From positions 1 to 64,000 of the forward strand of contig JABFSE010000001.1 of NCBI GenBank assembly GCA_013140765.1: a stretch of DNA of 64,000 bases, read 5' to 3'. Within the stretch, counting starts at the first letter, position 1, and each line of letters starts with the position of its first letter. Shown here in pieces: positions 7,178-16,788 of this stretch. The notes under the pieces were generated by a model. It searched no databases, was not told the origin of the DNA, and worked only from the letters and a program-made list of their open reading frames with translations. Source of the stretch: Sulfuriferula sp. Its GTDB lineage: Bacteria > Pseudomonadota > Gammaproteobacteria > Burkholderiales > Sulfuriferulaceae. A program made the position numbers and the translations under genes.

Positions 7178-9991
7178 TTACAAACTACGCGCGACTTGCA
7201 CGACTTCGTAGCCTTCTACTTTGTCGCCGACTTCCATGTCGTTAAAGTTCTTCACTGACAAACCGCAATCGTAGCCAAATTTGACTTCTTTTACGTCGTC
7301 TTTGAAGCGTTTCAACGAGTCTAATTCGCCATCATGTATCACATTACCCATACGCATAACACGCACGCGCTGACCACGTTTAATCACGCCGTCCAACACA
7401 TGACAACCTAACACCGTACCGATTTTAGAGATCACATAGACTTCACGCACCTCTACCGTACCCGTGATATTTTCTTTCAAGTCAGGTGTCAACATGCCTG
7501 ATAGCGCGGCTTTCACCAAGTCAACTACTTCATAAATAATCGCGTAGTAACGTATATCCACACCCAGCGTTTCAGCTAATTTACGCGCAGTCACATCAGC
7601 ACGCACGTTAAAGCCGATAATAACGGCCTTAGAGGCTGCCGCCAAATTCACGTCAGATTCGGAAATAGTACCCACTGCGTTGTGCAAAATATCCACTTTA
7701 ACTTCATCAGTCGAGATTTTTTGCAATGATACGGATAAGGCTTCAGCCGAACCTTGTACGTCTGCTTTCAATATCAACGGCAGACGCTTGGCTTCGCCTT
7801 CGCCCATTTGCTCCATGATGCTTTCAAGTTTAGCCGCTTGGCGTTTAGCCAATTGCACATCACGGAACTTACCTTGACGGAACAACGCGATTTCACGCGC
7901 TTTACGCTCGTCTTGCAATACCATCGCGTCTTCGCCCGCTTTAGGCACATCAGACAAACCTTGAATTTCAACAGGAATAGACGGACCTGCTTCTAATATC
8001 GTTTTGCCATCTTCGTCCAACATGGCGCGAACACGACCATAAACGCCCCCTGCCAGCACCACATCGCCACGTCTTAACGTACCTGATTGCACCAACAGCG
8101 TTGCCACAGGACCGCGACCTTTATCCAAACGCGCTTCAATAATCACGCCTTTAGCCGGTGCATCTTTAGCCGCTGTTAGTTCCAGCACTTCGGCTTCCAG
8201 CAATATCGCTTCTATCAAACCATTGATATTCGTGCCTTTTTTCGCTGACACCTCTACGAATTGCGTGTCGCCGCCCCAGTCTTCAGGCACCACACCTTGC
8301 GTCACTAATTCCTGACGTATGCGTTCGCCATTCGCTTCAGGTTTATCCATCTTATTAACAGCAACCACGATAGGCACGCCTGCCGCCTTGGCATGATGTA
8401 TCGCTTCTATGGTTTGCGGCATCACACCGTCATCCCCCGCTACCACCAGCACCACAATATCCGTCACCTGCGCACCACGAGCACGCATCGCGGTAAAGGC
8501 TTCGTGACCTGGCGTATCAAGGAAAGTCACCATACCGTGATCGGTTTCTACGTGATAAGCACCAATATGCTGAGTAATACCACCCGCTTCACCACTGGCA
8601 ACACGCGCACGGCGTATCGCATCGAGCAATGAGGTTTTACCGTGATCGACGTGACCCATCACAGTGACCACAGGCGCACGGTGAGTCATTTCGATTTCAT
8701 GCAGTTCAGAATCTTCGATAAAGGATTCAGGCGTATCCAACGGCGCAGGTTTAGCCACGTGCCCCATTTCTTCAACCAATATCATGGCTGTTTCTTGGTC
8801 TAGCACTTGGTTAATAGTCACCATGCTACCCATTTTCATCAGTATCTTGATAACCTCAGCGGCTTTCACTGACATTTTGTGCGATAACTCGGCAACGGTA
8901 ATGGTTTCTGGCACCATAACTTCTTGCACGATAGGCTCGGTAGGCGCGTTAAAGTTGCTGTTAGCATCGACTTCTTTATGATGCCTACCGCCGCCTTTAC
9001 GATTACGCCAAGCGTCACCGCCTGTATCGCCACGCGATTTAATACCACGTTTTTTTGCCTGCATATCATTCCAGGCCGTATCTTTACCCGCTGGAGCTTT
9101 CGCTTTTTTATCGACTGGTTTAGGTTTGTCACCTACTTTAGGCGCGGTTTTGTGTATTGTACCTTCCTTAGCTGCTGGCTTTACTTCAGCAACAGCAGGC
9201 GCAGGTGGGGGATTTTTTGCGGCAATGGCTGCGGCTTGTTGCACTTCCATTGCTTGCTTGCGCTTTTGTTCGCGCTCTTGCTTGACGCGAATTTCTTCGG
9301 CCTGATGCGCTTGCAAAGCTGATTTACGACGATCTTCATCAGCGCGTCGCGCTAATTCACGTTCGTCTAACACTGGTTTAACGATACGTTTACGTAAAAC
9401 AACAGGCTCAGTTGATGCAGGCACTTCCGCATCTGAAGGTTGTTCAGCTTGCATTTGCTCTACCTCCACAACAGGTGTAACCACCTCTGCTACTGTGACG
9501 ACAACTGGCTCGACCACGACTACTTCAATAACTTCTGGCACGACAGGTGCTATCACCTCCGCCACTTCCACGACTTCGGCAACGACTTCAACAACGGGGG
9601 CAACGATGACTTCAGCAACCGCCTCAATAGGCGCATCAATTTGCACCTCAGCCTCTACCGCAACATTAGTCACAGATTCATCTGCCGCAGGCGCAACACC
9701 AGGCTCACGCTTAACCAGCACACGTTTTTTGCGGACTTCTACTTGTATCGTCCGCGCACGCCCTGTGCTATCGGATTTTTTGATTTCGGTGGTTTCACGT
9801 CGGGTCAGCGTAATTTTGCTTTGCCCTTCACTCGCGCCGTGCTTTTTGCTTAAATAATCCAGCAAACGTGTCTTATCCTGCTCGGTCACGCTATCCACAG
9901 CCGCTGATTTCTCTACGCCAGCTGCACGCAACTGCTCCAACAGCTTATCGGTGGAGAGCTTTAGTTCTTGGGCAAATTGTTCTACATTCAT
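7178..9991 (-). CDS. infB: Translation initiation factor IF-2
   Basis: This is a full-length 937-residue IF-2. It carries an N-terminal IF2_N helix domain ([21 protein letters not shown]), a DUF-type second start domain, a central linker and the GTPase core with G1 [10 protein letters not shown]3 DTPGHEAF, G4 NKMDKP and G5 SAKKG, then domains II-IV ending [14 protein letters not shown]. Residues about 100-185 are a low-complexity stretch made almost only of Val, Glu, Ala, Pro and Ile, more valine-rich than the usual Ala/Glu/Lys linker. IF-2 brings fMet-tRNA to the 30S subunit and promotes subunit joining. It follows nusA by 30 bases. Confidence 0.97.
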   Translation of the reverse strand: MNVEQFAQELKLSTDKLLEQLRAAGVEKSAAVDSVTEQDKTRLLDYLSKKHGASEGQSKITLTRRETTEIKKSDSTGRARTIQVEVRKKRVLVKREPGVAPAADESVTNVAVEAEVQIDAPIEAVAEVIVAPVVEVVAEVVEVAEVIAPVVPEVIEVVVVEPVVVTVAEVVTPVVEVEQMQAEQPSDAEVPASTEPVVLRKRIVKPVLDERELARRADEDRRKSALQAHQAEEIRVKQEREQKRKQAMEVQQAAAIAAKNPPPAPAVAEVKPAAKEGTIHKTAPKVGDKPKPVDKKAKAPAGKDTAWNDMQAKKRGIKSRGDTGGDAWRNRKGGGRHHKEVDANSNFNAPTEPIVQEVMVPETITVAELSHKMSVKAAEVIKILMKMGSMVTINQVLDQETAMILVEEMGHVAKPAPLDTPESFIEDSELHEIEMTHRAPVVTVMGHVDHGKTSLLDAIRRARVASGEAGGITQHIGAYHVETDHGMVTFLDTPGHEAFTAMRARGAQVTDIVVLVVAGDDGVMPQTIEAIHHAKAAGVPIVVAVNKMDKPEANGERIRQELVTQGVVPEDWGGDTQFVEVSAKKGTNINGLIEAILLEAEVLELTAAKDAPAKGVIIEARLDKGRGPVATLLVQSGTLRRGDVVLAGGVYGRVRAMLDEDGKTILEAGPSIPVEIQGLSDVPKAGEDAMVLQDERKAREIALFRQGKFRDVQLAKRQAAKLESIMEQMGEGEAKRLPLILKADVQGSAEALSVSLQKISTDEVKVDILHNAVGTISESDVNLAAASKAVIIGFNVRADVTARKLAETLGVDIRYYAIIYEVVDLVKAALSGMLTPDLKENITGTVEVREVYVISKIGTVLGCHVLDGVIKRGQRVRVMRMGNVIHDGELDSLKRFKDDVKEVKFGYDCGLSVKNFNDMEVGDKVEGYEVVQVARSL

Positions 9992-10021
9992 ATCAGGGCT
10001 GTCGCAACTTTCTCTACAAAA

Positions 10022-11494
10022 TTATGCAAACCATGGCGCACGTGCGGCCATAATCAGTGTAGAAGCACGTTCAGCGTCCACACCTGTCATTTCTACTAAT
10101 TCATCTACACCTAATTCAGCCAAGGTTTCGGCATCAACGATGTTATGCGTCGCCAATTGACGTAGCATATCCGCATCCATACCTTCTAAACCCGCTAAAT
10201 CCAGTGTCACGTTTTCTACTTTTTCTTCACTAACAATCGCGTCTGTCAACAGCGCATTACGCGCACGCGCACGCAACTCGTTCACCGTTTCTTCATCAAA
10301 ACCTTCAATTTCCAGCATTTCACCTATAGGCACGTAGGCAACTTCTTCTAGGCTATTAAAACCTTCGGCAACGAGAATATCAGCAACTTCTTCATCTACA
10401 TCCAGCTTGTCAACAAACAAGGTACGTACTGCCAAGGCCTCGGTTTCGTTCTTTTTGCTGGCCTCCTCAACGGTCATGATGTTGAGCATCCAACCTGTCA
10501 ATTCTGAAGCCAAACGCACATTTTGACCGCTACGACCGATAGCTTGCGCCAGCTGGTCTTCCTCTAACACCACGTCCATGCTGTGCTTGTCTTCATCAAC
10601 AACGATACTGCTTACTTCAGCAGGTGCGAGTGCGTTAATCACAAACTGCGCCGCATCAGCCGACCACAGGATAATATCCACACGCTCGCCCGCCAACTCA
10701 CCCGTTACCGCTTGCACGCGTGAACCGCGCATACCGACGCAAGTGCCGATAGGATCTAAGCGTTGATCGTTGGATTTCACTGCTATTTTAGCACGCGCAC
10801 CAGGGTCACGCGCCGCGCCCATAATCTCGAGCAAACCTTCTTCGATTTCAGGCACTTCCAGCTCAAATAGTTTAGCAATAAATTCTGGCGCTGTACGCGA
10901 CAACATCAATTGCGGACCACGCCCACCGCGCTCTACACGCTGCAAGTAAGCACGCACTCTGTCGCCTACGCGCAAATTTTCTTTCGGTATCATCTGATCG
11001 CGTGGCAACAAACCCTCAACCCGACCTGATTCAATAATGGCATTACCGCGCTCCATACGCTTGACCGTGCCTGTGACCAAGTATTCTTTACGATCTAAGA
11101 AGTCAGTTAAAATTTGTTCGCGCTCTGCGTCACGTATGCGTTGCAATATCACTTGCTTGGCGGCTTGCGCACCGATACGCCCAAACTCAGCCGCTTGCAA
11201 TGGCTCCTCAACCACATCGCCCACCACTAAACCTGGGTGAGAGATTTGAGAGTCAGTCCACGCAATTTGGCGGCTAGGGTATTCATGATCGTTATCTTCA
11301 ACCACATCCCAATGACGACAAGCATGGTATTCACCGTTATCGCGGTTAATCGACACACGAATATCAGCGTCATCGTGGTAGGCTTTTTTAGTTGCCGACG
11401 CTAACGCCTGCTCCAACGCGCCAAACACGATTTCTTTGCTTACATTTTTTTCTCTGGCTAACGCGTCAACCAGCAATAAAATCTCGCGGCTCAT
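10022..11494 (-). CDS. nusA: Transcription termination/antitermination factor NusA
   Basis: The start at 11494 ([20 protein letters not shown]) is chosen over an upstream extension to 11539 because GGAGGTTG precedes it and the N-terminus then fits the family. The 490-residue protein has the N-terminal RNA polymerase-binding domain, an S1 domain (about 130-200), two KH domains ([32 protein letters not shown]) and two C-terminal acidic helix-hairpin repeats, as in proteobacteria. NusA controls pausing, termination and rRNA antitermination. It lies between rimP and infB, the standard order. Confidence 0.97.
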   Translation of the reverse strand: MSREILLLVDALAREKNVSKEIVFGALEQALASATKKAYHDDADIRVSINRDNGEYHACRHWDVVEDNDHEYPSRQIAWTDSQISHPGLVVGDVVEEPLQAAEFGRIGAQAAKQVILQRIRDAEREQILTDFLDRKEYLVTGTVKRMERGNAIIESGRVEGLLPRDQMIPKENLRVGDRVRAYLQRVERGGRGPQLMLSRTAPEFIAKLFELEVPEIEEGLLEIMGAARDPGARAKIAVKSNDQRLDPIGTCVGMRGSRVQAVTGELAGERVDIILWSADAAQFVINALAPAEVSSIVVDEDKHSMDVVLEEDQLAQAIGRSGQNVRLASELTGWMLNIMTVEEASKKNETEALAVRTLFVDKLDVDEEVADILVAEGFNSLEEVAYVPIGEMLEIEGFDEETVNELRARARNALLTDAIVSEEKVENVTLDLAGLEGMDADMLRQLATHNIVDAETLAELGVDELVEMTGVDAERASTLIMAARAPWFA

Positions 11495-11522
11495 ACTCAA
11501 CAACCTCCGACCGTACTTATCA

Positions 11523-11951
11523 TTAAATGTTAGGAACAAGGCGCGTGATGTCTATATTGGCAACATCCAATTTAAGCACCTCGCCTTCGACTTCCAATTC
11601 GATTTGGGCATCGCTTGCACCACGCAACGCGCCTACAAAACGACGCTGCCCAGCCAATGCAACACGCAATTTAACTTGCACCTGCTCACCCATAAAACGT
11701 TGGTAAGCGGCTAAATTCCTTAAGGGTCTATCCATACCAGGCGAGGAAATTTCCAAACGCTCATAGTCTATGTTTTCAACCACCAACCAATTACTTAAAT
11801 GGTTACTGACGACCGTACAGTCTTCTATACTAATACCTGCGGGCTTATCAATAAAAACACGCAACAGTCCACTTTTAGCCGACATAGACATATCGACTAA
11901 TTCATAGCCCAAACCCGCCAACGTCGCGCTTATCAATGACTCTAACGACAT
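11523..11951 (-). CDS. rimP: Ribosome maturation factor RimP
   Basis: The start at 11951 ([20 protein letters not shown]) is preferred: a longer frame from 11996 would translate through an intrinsic terminator hairpin. The 142-residue protein has the RimP N-domain ([31 protein letters not shown]) and a C-terminal SH3-like domain. RimP assists 30S assembly. It is the first protein gene of the nusA-infB operon; the tRNA cluster and a terminator lie immediately upstream, so either rimP has its own promoter or some transcripts read through. Confidence 0.95.
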   Translation of the reverse strand: MSLESLISATLAGLGYELVDMSMSAKSGLLRVFIDKPAGISIEDCTVVSNHLSNWLVVENIDYERLEISSPGMDRPLRNLAAYQRFMGEQVQVKLRVALAGQRRFVGALRGASDAQIELEVEGEVLKLDVANIDITRLVPNI

Positions 11952-11967
11952 ACTCACGCCCACAAAT

Positions 11968-11989
11968 AAAAAATGGGCTATTAGCCCAT
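11968..11989 (-). terminator. Intrinsic terminator between tRNA-Leu and rimP
   Basis: On the minus strand ATGGGC-TAATA-GCCCAT is followed by six T residues, a standard intrinsic terminator. It lies about 57 bases after tRNA-Leu and 17 bases before the rimP start, so it ends the tRNA transcript and may also meter read-through into the rimP-nusA-infB operon. Confidence 0.7.
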
Positions 11990-12046
11990 AAAACATCTCG
12001 CGGCTATCAAACCCAAGACAAAAAATTTAATACTTAAAAATAAAAC

Positions 12047-12135
12047 TGGTGCCCGGAGCCGGAATCGAACCGGCACGCCGATTTCTCAGCGAGGGATTTT
12101 AAGTCCCTTGTGTCTACCTATTCCACCACCCGGGC
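12047..12135 (-). tRNA. tRNA-Leu (anticodon TAA)
   Basis: A class II tRNA with acceptor stem GCCCGGG/CTCCGGGC region, anticodon loop CTTAAAA (anticodon TAA), long variable arm, T-loop GTTCGATTC and encoded CCA. It reads UUA/UUG leucine codons and is the last of three tRNAs on this strand. Confidence 0.96.
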
Positions 12136-12139
12136 GGGT

Positions 12140-12213
12140 TGGAGGCGGGGGTCGGAATCGAACCGGCGTCCACGGCTTTGCAGGCCGCTGCATAACCACT
12201 CTGCCACCCCGCC
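12140..12213 (-). tRNA. tRNA-Cys (anticodon GCA)
   Basis: A 74-base tRNA with acceptor stem GGCGGGG/CCCCGCC, anticodon loop CTGCAAA (anticodon GCA), T-loop GTTCGATTC and encoded CCA. It lies 4 bases upstream of tRNA-Leu, so the two must be cut from a common precursor. Confidence 0.96.
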
Positions 12214-12243
12214 AAATTACAGCGTACAACTTCATTACCAACT

Positions 12244-12274
12244 AAAAAGGGAAAGCGCCATGCTTTCCCTTTTT
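12244..12274. terminator. Strong hairpin between tRNA-Gly and tRNA-Cys
   Basis: A perfect 13-bp stem (AAAAAGGGAAAGC, 12244-12256, with GCTTTCCCTTTTT, 12262-12274) with a 5-base loop has a T run on both strands. It would terminate transcription between tRNA-Gly and tRNA-Cys. No convincing separate promoter for Cys-Leu is visible, so partial read-through or RNA processing is likely. Confidence 0.6.
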
Positions 12275-12309
12275 ATTAAACGCGCCTCCAAAAAGACGCG
12301 CTTTTAATT

Positions 12310-12385
12310 TGGAGCGGGAAACGAGATTCGAACTCGCGACCTATACCTTGGCAAGGTATCGCTCTACCAGCTGAGCTATTCCCGC
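12310..12385 (-). tRNA. tRNA-Gly (anticodon GCC)
   Basis: A 76-base tRNA with acceptor stem GCGGGAA/TTCCCGC, D-arm AGCTCAGCTGGTAGAGC, anticodon loop TTGCCAA (anticodon GCC), T-loop GTTCGAATC and encoded CCA. It is the first tRNA of a Gly-Cys-Leu set, the same order as glyW-cysT-leuZ of Escherichia coli. Confidence 0.97.
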
Positions 12386-12400
12386 GTTAATGAGGTGCTC

Positions 12401-12428
12401 ATTATAAGGATATATTGCACACTGTCAA
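12401..12428 (-). promoter_or_regulatory. Consensus sigma-70 promoter of the Gly-Cys-Leu tRNA cluster
   Basis: On the minus strand TTGACA (12428-12423) and TATAAT (12406-12401) both match the consensus perfectly, with a 16-base spacer. tRNA-Gly starts 16 bases further on. The bases after the -10 box (GAGCACC) may form a discriminator. Confidence 0.85.
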
Positions 12429-12449
12429 CACTTTCCTTACATTTTAATT

Positions 12450-13271
12450 CTAGTGAGGAGTCGTGAAACGCCCCGCTAACGCCGTTAAACCGAACATAAT
12501 CAATAACTCATGCAAGCGTTGTGCTGCTTTTTTGCCTGGTAAATTTTTTTGACTGGCAATAATCAATTCATTCTTCATTGAATGCTCCCAGCCCACTAAT
12601 TCCGTCACTGTCACTTGATAGCCATGCGCTTCCAGCTGTAAGCAACGCAACACATTCGTCAAATGACTACCCATCTCCCGTGTGTGGATAGGATGCCGCC
12701 ACATTTCCGCCAATGCGCCAGCCGCTAACGCTTGCGCCTTACCCTTACGCAACTCGGTCGCCACTTCCGCCTGACAGCACGGCACCAATACTAAATGTTT
12801 AGCCTGTTTTTCTAAACCAAACCGTATCGCATCATCCGTTGCCGTATCGCAAGCGTGGAGTGCCGTCACGATATCGACTTGCGCGGGTAATAATGGCGAA
12901 GTAATCGAGTCTGCTACCGACAAATTCAAGAACGACATGCTCGCAAACGCTAATTCCTGCGCCAACACCTGCGACTTACTTACCAGCTCCGCCCGCGTTT
13001 CTATGCCATAAACATGGGCGTTATCAGTGCGTTGCTTAAAAAACAAATCATACAAAATAAAACCTAAATAAGACTTGCCTGCGCCATGATCAACCAGACT
13101 AACGTTATCGCCCACACTAGCAAGCAATGGCTCAATGAATTGATATAAGTGGTAAACCTGCTTGAGCTTGCGCCGACTGTCCTGATTGAGCTTGCCGTCA
13201 CGCGTCAGTATGTGCAAGGCTTTGAGCAGGTCTATGGATTGATTCGGCTTGATTTCGGGAATGACTAACAT
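12450..13271 (-). CDS. Class I SAM-dependent methyltransferase (Methyltransf_32-like)
   Basis: The 273-residue protein has a class I SAM-binding motif (VDHGAGKSYLGF, about residues 60-71), an acidic ribose-binding position (YGIETRAEL), motif ALHACDTATDDAI and a following P-C-C-Q (about 164-167). The HACD...PCC combination is characteristic of the Methyltransf_32 family, which includes RRNAD1/METTL25-type and glutathione S-transferase C-terminal-domain relatives. The substrate is unknown; RNA or protein is possible. It is a single gene between the tRNA promoter and folB, which is transcribed divergently. Confidence 0.8.
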   Translation of the reverse strand: MLVIPEIKPNQSIDLLKALHILTRDGKLNQDSRRKLKQVYHLYQFIEPLLASVGDNVSLVDHGAGKSYLGFILYDLFFKQRTDNAHVYGIETRAELVSKSQVLAQELAFASMSFLNLSVADSITSPLLPAQVDIVTALHACDTATDDAIRFGLEKQAKHLVLVPCCQAEVATELRKGKAQALAAGALAEMWRHPIHTREMGSHLTNVLRCLQLEAHGYQVTVTELVGWEHSMKNELIIASQKNLPGKKAAQRLHELLIMFGLTALAGRFTTPH

Positions 13272-13366
13272 AGCGGCTCAGTGTAATTAAATTAAAGCTA
13301 TTGTAACCGCAAAGCAAAAGGGCTTAATGTTAGAATAACGTCTTTATAGTGACTAGGCATTATTTT

Positions 13367-13723
13367 ATGGACAAGCTGTTTTTACGTGATTTCCGATTGC
13401 AAATGGTCATAGGCATTTACGAATGGGAGCGCAAACTGCCACAAACCGTACAACTCGATATTGAAATAGGGCTTGCCAACAACCGCGCTTACCTCACTGA
13501 CAACGTCAATGACTCCATCAACTACGCCGAAGTCGCGCAACGCATCAAAGACACCGTATTACAACGCGAATTTCAATTAGTCGAAACACTGGCAGAACAT
13601 ATCGCCCAACTGATTTTGACCGAATTTCAAGCACCTTGGACACAAGTATCCGTCACCAAAATCGCCGTCGTGCCTGGCATACAGCAACTAGGCATTTGCA
13701 TAGAACGCAGTGCCGCCGCTTGA
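13367..13723 (+). CDS. folB: Dihydroneopterin aldolase FolB
   Basis: FolB cleaves 7,8-dihydroneopterin to 6-hydroxymethyl-dihydropterin and glycolaldehyde in folate synthesis. The ORF begins MDKLFLRDFRLQMVIGIYEWER with the conserved GIYEWE, has INYAEVAQRI, the conserved LVETLAEHIA, and a C-terminal VTKIAVVPGI. The ATG at 13367 fits the family start; a GTG at 13349 would add six residues. Its stop overlaps the TTG start of the downstream transporter gene (TTGA). Confidence 0.94.
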   Translation: MDKLFLRDFRLQMVIGIYEWERKLPQTVQLDIEIGLANNRAYLTDNVNDSINYAEVAQRIKDTVLQREFQLVETLAEHIAQLILTEFQAPWTQVSVTKIAVVPGIQQLGICIERSAAA

Positions 13724-14454
13724 GCACTGAACACATCATCTTTGCTAGCATTACCTTAATTATCGCCTATTTAATACGCGGCATTTCTGGCTTTGGGTCT
13801 GGCTTAATTGCCATCCCCATACTCGCATTATGGCTACCACTAACTTTTGTCGTGCCGTTGATGCTATTGCTGGATTTTTCTGCATCCATATTGTTGAGCG
13901 GTGTTAATTTGCGCCAGGTCAACTGGCGTGAAGTGCGCACGCTCATCCCATTAAGCATCATAGGCATCACTTTAGGCACGCATTTACTCACCAGCCTGCC
14001 ACTGCAACCCATGCTGATTACACTGTCGATATTTGTTGCTATATTTGGCATACGCTCCTTGCTTAACCTACACGGCGAAAAAATCATCTCACACTGGTGG
14101 GCAATACCCGCAGGTCTAAGCGGCGGCACGATAGGCGCACTATTCGGCACAGGCGGCCCACCTTACATCATTTACCTTGGCCATCGTATCAGTGACAAAA
14201 CCGCCCTACGCGCCACATTTTCAGGGCTGATATTAGTAGAAGGCACACTGCGTATCAGCAGTTTCGCTTACGCAGGCTTGTTTTCTGACACCCGTCTGCT
14301 CTGGTCCTACCTCGCCGCCATGCCCATCGTCGCACTAGGGCTAACCATAGGCAACCGTTTACACATCGGCCTTACCCGCGAGCAAATGATGCGGATCATA
14401 GGCGTGCTGCTATTAGTCAGCAGTGCCAGTTTACTTTTCAAAGCGCTACACTAA
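13720..14454 (+). CDS. TauE/SafE family sulfite/anion exporter-like membrane protein
   Basis: The likely start is the TTG at 13720, which overlaps the folB stop as TTGA; a longer frame from 13636 lies inside folB and adds a hydrophilic, Arg-rich stretch not expected here. The 244-residue product has about eight hydrophobic helices in two similar halves, with the glycine-rich signatures IRGISGFGSGLIAIP (half 1) and GLSGGTIGALFGTGGPPYIIYL (half 2) of the TauE/SafE family. Members export sulfite, sulfoacetate or other small organic anions; the substrate here is unknown. It converges on xerD, with 4 bases between. Confidence 0.85.
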   Translation: MSTEHIIFASITLIIAYLIRGISGFGSGLIAIPILALWLPLTFVVPLMLLLDFSASILLSGVNLRQVNWREVRTLIPLSIIGITLGTHLLTSLPLQPMLITLSIFVAIFGIRSLLNLHGEKIISHWWAIPAGLSGGTIGALFGTGGPPYIIYLGHRISDKTALRATFSGLILVEGTLRISSFAYAGLFSDTRLLWSYLAAMPIVALGLTIGNRLHIGLTREQMMRIIGVLLLVSSASLLFKALH

Positions 14455-14458
14455 GCAC

Positions 14459-15364
14459 TTAGCCACGCGGATGATGCTTAACATGTAATTGCTTCAATCG
14501 CGCCCGCGCAACATGCGTGTAAATTTGCGTAGTGACAATATCAGCGTGCCCTAACAGCAACTGCACCACACGCAAATCCGCGCCGTGATTCAACAAATGC
14601 GTGGCAAAAGCATGACGCAACACATGCGGCGACGGCGGCTTTGCCATCCCAATTTGGTTAGCACGGCGTTTAATCAAATACCAGAATCCCTGTCGCGTCA
14701 TCGCGCTACCGCGCTCAGTTACAAATAAATCATCCGTCACCCGCCCATGCAATAACGACGGACGCGCCGTTTGCAAATACAGCACCAACGCATCCACCGC
14801 CATTTCGCCCAACGGCACGATACGCTCCTTACTGCCTTTACCGACGATTTGCACCACGCCCGCATCCAGATTCACTTGCCGTAACGACATCCCCACCAGC
14901 TCCGACACCCGCAAACCTGTTGCATACAAAGTTTCCAGCATCGCCCTATCCCGCACCGCCATCGCCTCATCACCCACAGGCGCGGCCAGCAATGCCTCAA
15001 CCTCCGCCTCGCTCATACTTTTAGGCAAACTACGCGGCAATTTAGGCGCATCGATTTTCAGCGTAGGATCAACCGCAATCCGCCCATCGCGCAAAGCCAA
15101 CCGATAAAACCGCTTTAACGCCGACAACTGCCGCGCCGTGCTACGCGGACTAGCCCGCAGCGCATAACGCGCCGACAAATAAGCCTGCATATCCACCTGC
15201 ACCACAGCCAACAAAGACTTCCCCGCCAACCAAAGCGCAAACTGCGTTAAATCCCGCCGATAACTCTGCAAAGTATTAGCAGACAAACCATCTTCCAGCC
15301 AGATTAAATCGCAGAAAGTATCGATTAGCGTTGTGTTTACCTCCCCTTCAGCAACATTAGTCAT
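14459..15364 (-). CDS. xerD: Site-specific tyrosine recombinase XerD
   Basis: XerD works with XerC and FtsK to resolve chromosome dimers at dif. The 301-residue protein has the SAM-like core-binding domain (residues 11-95) and catalytic residues R152 (ATGLRVSEL), K176 (VGKGSKER), H247 and R250 (SPHVLRHAFATHLL), H273 (LLGHADIVTTQIYTH) and Y282. Length and these motifs separate it from the mobile integrase in this window. In related bacteria it usually follows ogt; here a broken DNA methyltransferase gene lies between the two. Confidence 0.95.
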   Translation of the reverse strand: MTNVAEGEVNTTLIDTFCDLIWLEDGLSANTLQSYRRDLTQFALWLAGKSLLAVVQVDMQAYLSARYALRASPRSTARQLSALKRFYRLALRDGRIAVDPTLKIDAPKLPRSLPKSMSEAEVEALLAAPVGDEAMAVRDRAMLETLYATGLRVSELVGMSLRQVNLDAGVVQIVGKGSKERIVPLGEMAVDALVLYLQTARPSLLHGRVTDDLFVTERGSAMTRQGFWYLIKRRANQIGMAKPPSPHVLRHAFATHLLNHGADLRVVQLLLGHADIVTTQIYTHVARARLKQLHVKHHPRG

Positions 15365-15441
15365 CTGGCATCAGCGTGCTTCTTGTGCCTAACACCTGCA
15401 CCCAGTTGGGGTTAAAATTCAACCCAGCTAACACCGTCTCC

Positions 15442-16312
15442 CTAGACAAAGCAGGCGGCTGTTTCAAAATCAACGCCAATGACACATCGCTCGGAAAGCT
15501 GTTCAAAGGGTAAGGTGGCTTGTATTTTTCCACTGTTCGTAATTTTGGTGTTCGCACCTAAGTGCTCCTTTTGCGACTGTAATAAAGACTGTATTACATG
15601 AGTAGCGACATTGACGGGTAATGAATTACCTACTTGTTTTCTAATTTGACTAGTATTAACAACCACTTTGAACGACTCAGGAAACCCCTGTAAACGCAAC
15701 ATTTCACGCGGCGTGAGCCTGCGCTCACCATTCACTAATAAATAATTATAGGATGCTCCCGCTCGTAATGCACATGAATACGGATGTGCGCTAACATGCC
15801 CACTATCCATACACGCTCACGCTTTTGCGGCAAACCGAAATCTAACGCGTTGAGTACTTTATATTGCGCGTCATAGCCTAGCTCTTGCAACACTTGCATG
15901 ATCACTTTCAAGGTGCGCCCCTGATTATGTCCAACTAGCTGTTTTACATTTTCGAGCACGAAAAAACGAGGCTTTTTCTCAGCAAGAATACGCGCCAAAT
16001 CAAAAAACAACGTACCACGCGTATCATCGAAACCGTGCATATTCCCAATAATACTAAATGCTTGGCAGGGAAATCCAGCCAGTAGCAAATCAAAATCGGG
16101 GATGGACTCAGCCGCTACTTGCGTAATATCACCAACAGGATTTTCTGCGAAATTACCGTAATACGATTTTGGCATTCTGCGTCTATATCCGCACTAAATA
16201 CGCATTGCGTCGCGATACCGTGCCTTTGCGCTACATTTTCAAGCGCATATCGAAATCCGCCTATCCCACAAAAAATGTCCGCAAATCTAATTTTACTCAT
16301 CACCATATTCAC
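15442..16312 (-). pseudogene. Decayed DNA (cytosine-5) methyltransferase
   Basis: Three frames together spell a C5 methyltransferase. N-terminal piece: motif I FADIFCGIGGFR and SADIDAECQ. Then a frameshift at the A run at 16167-16170; restoring one A gives DAECQKSYYGNF, the expected sequence. Next come motif IV with the catalytic PCQ (GFPCQAFSI), motif VI ENV and motif VIII QKRERVWIVG. A second frame change near 15780-15810 leads into motif IX LTPREMLRLQGFPE and motif X QVGNSLPVNVATHV. Only about 28 codons separate motifs VIII and IX, where a target recognition domain of well over 100 residues is expected, so that domain has been deleted. It cannot be active. It starts 4 bases inside the ogt end. 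Confidence 0.9.
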
Positions 16313-16785
16313 ACCTTAATTGCGCATTCATGCGCCAACAGCCATTGTTTATAACCCAATGCCGCGTCGCCTGTGCTGTGCATAAAGCCGCCCATATTGC
16401 TTTTGCTGATAATACGGTGGCAGGGGATGAGTATGGGTAATGGGTTTGCACCGCAGGCTTGTCCAACGGCGCGGGGGCTGGAGCTGATTTGTTGTGCGAC
16501 TTCGCCATAATAACGCGTTTGTCCAACGGGAATATCACGCATCTTTTGCCACACTAGGGCTTGATGTGGTGTGGCGCGATAAGACACGGAGACATCGTTA
16601 AATGGCTGGTAATGCGCATCTTGCCAATACACGTTTAACGCCCGCGCTAATTGTTGAATGTGCGGATGCTCGTGCGCTATCAATGCCACATTGGTCGGCA
16701 AAAAATCGATACGCTGTATGCCCACCGCGTCAAATTGCACGCCTAAATGCGCGAACGGTGCGTTTAATATGGCGGCGTAAATCAT
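16309..16785 (-). CDS. ogt: Methylated-DNA-protein-cysteine methyltransferase (Ogt/MGMT)
   Basis: This suicide repair protein transfers alkyl groups from O6-alkylguanine or O4-alkylthymine to its own cysteine. The 158-residue ORF has the helix-turn-helix region (VAQQISSSPRAVGQACGANP) and the active-site motif P-C-H-R with C122, followed by the G-G-F loop (NMGGFMHSTG). No Ada-type regulatory domain is present. The methyltransferase relic begins at its stop codon, and the TPR protein gene ends 4 bases upstream of its start. Confidence 0.95.
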   Translation of the reverse strand: MIYAAILNAPFAHLGVQFDAVGIQRIDFLPTNVALIAHEHPHIQQLARALNVYWQDAHYQPFNDVSVSYRATPHQALVWQKMRDIPVGQTRYYGEVAQQISSSPRAVGQACGANPLPILIPCHRIISKSNMGGFMHSTGDAALGYKQWLLAHECAIKV

Positions 16786-16788
16786 AGA

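Noticed and set aside
9440-9857. Two plus-strand ORFs (137 and 120 codons), one almost pure Thr/Ser/Ala
   Set aside because: They are antisense to the Val/Glu-rich linker of infB; the composition is a mirror of that low-complexity region and no RBS is seen.
11952-11996. Upstream extension of rimP
   Set aside because: It would translate through an intrinsic terminator hairpin and does not resemble the RimP N-terminus.
12110-12307. 65-codon plus-strand ORF
   Set aside because: Runs through the antisense of tRNA-Leu and tRNA-Cys and a terminator; not a gene.
13636-13719. Longer N-terminus for the TauE/SafE protein
   Set aside because: The extra 28 codons lie inside folB in another frame and are Arg/His-rich; the TTG overlapping the folB stop is a better start.
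15357-15557. 66-codon minus-strand ORF ending at the xerD start
   Set aside because: No RBS or recognised domain, partly overlaps the methyltransferase relic in another frame; perhaps residue of a linked gene, but not supportable as a CDS.
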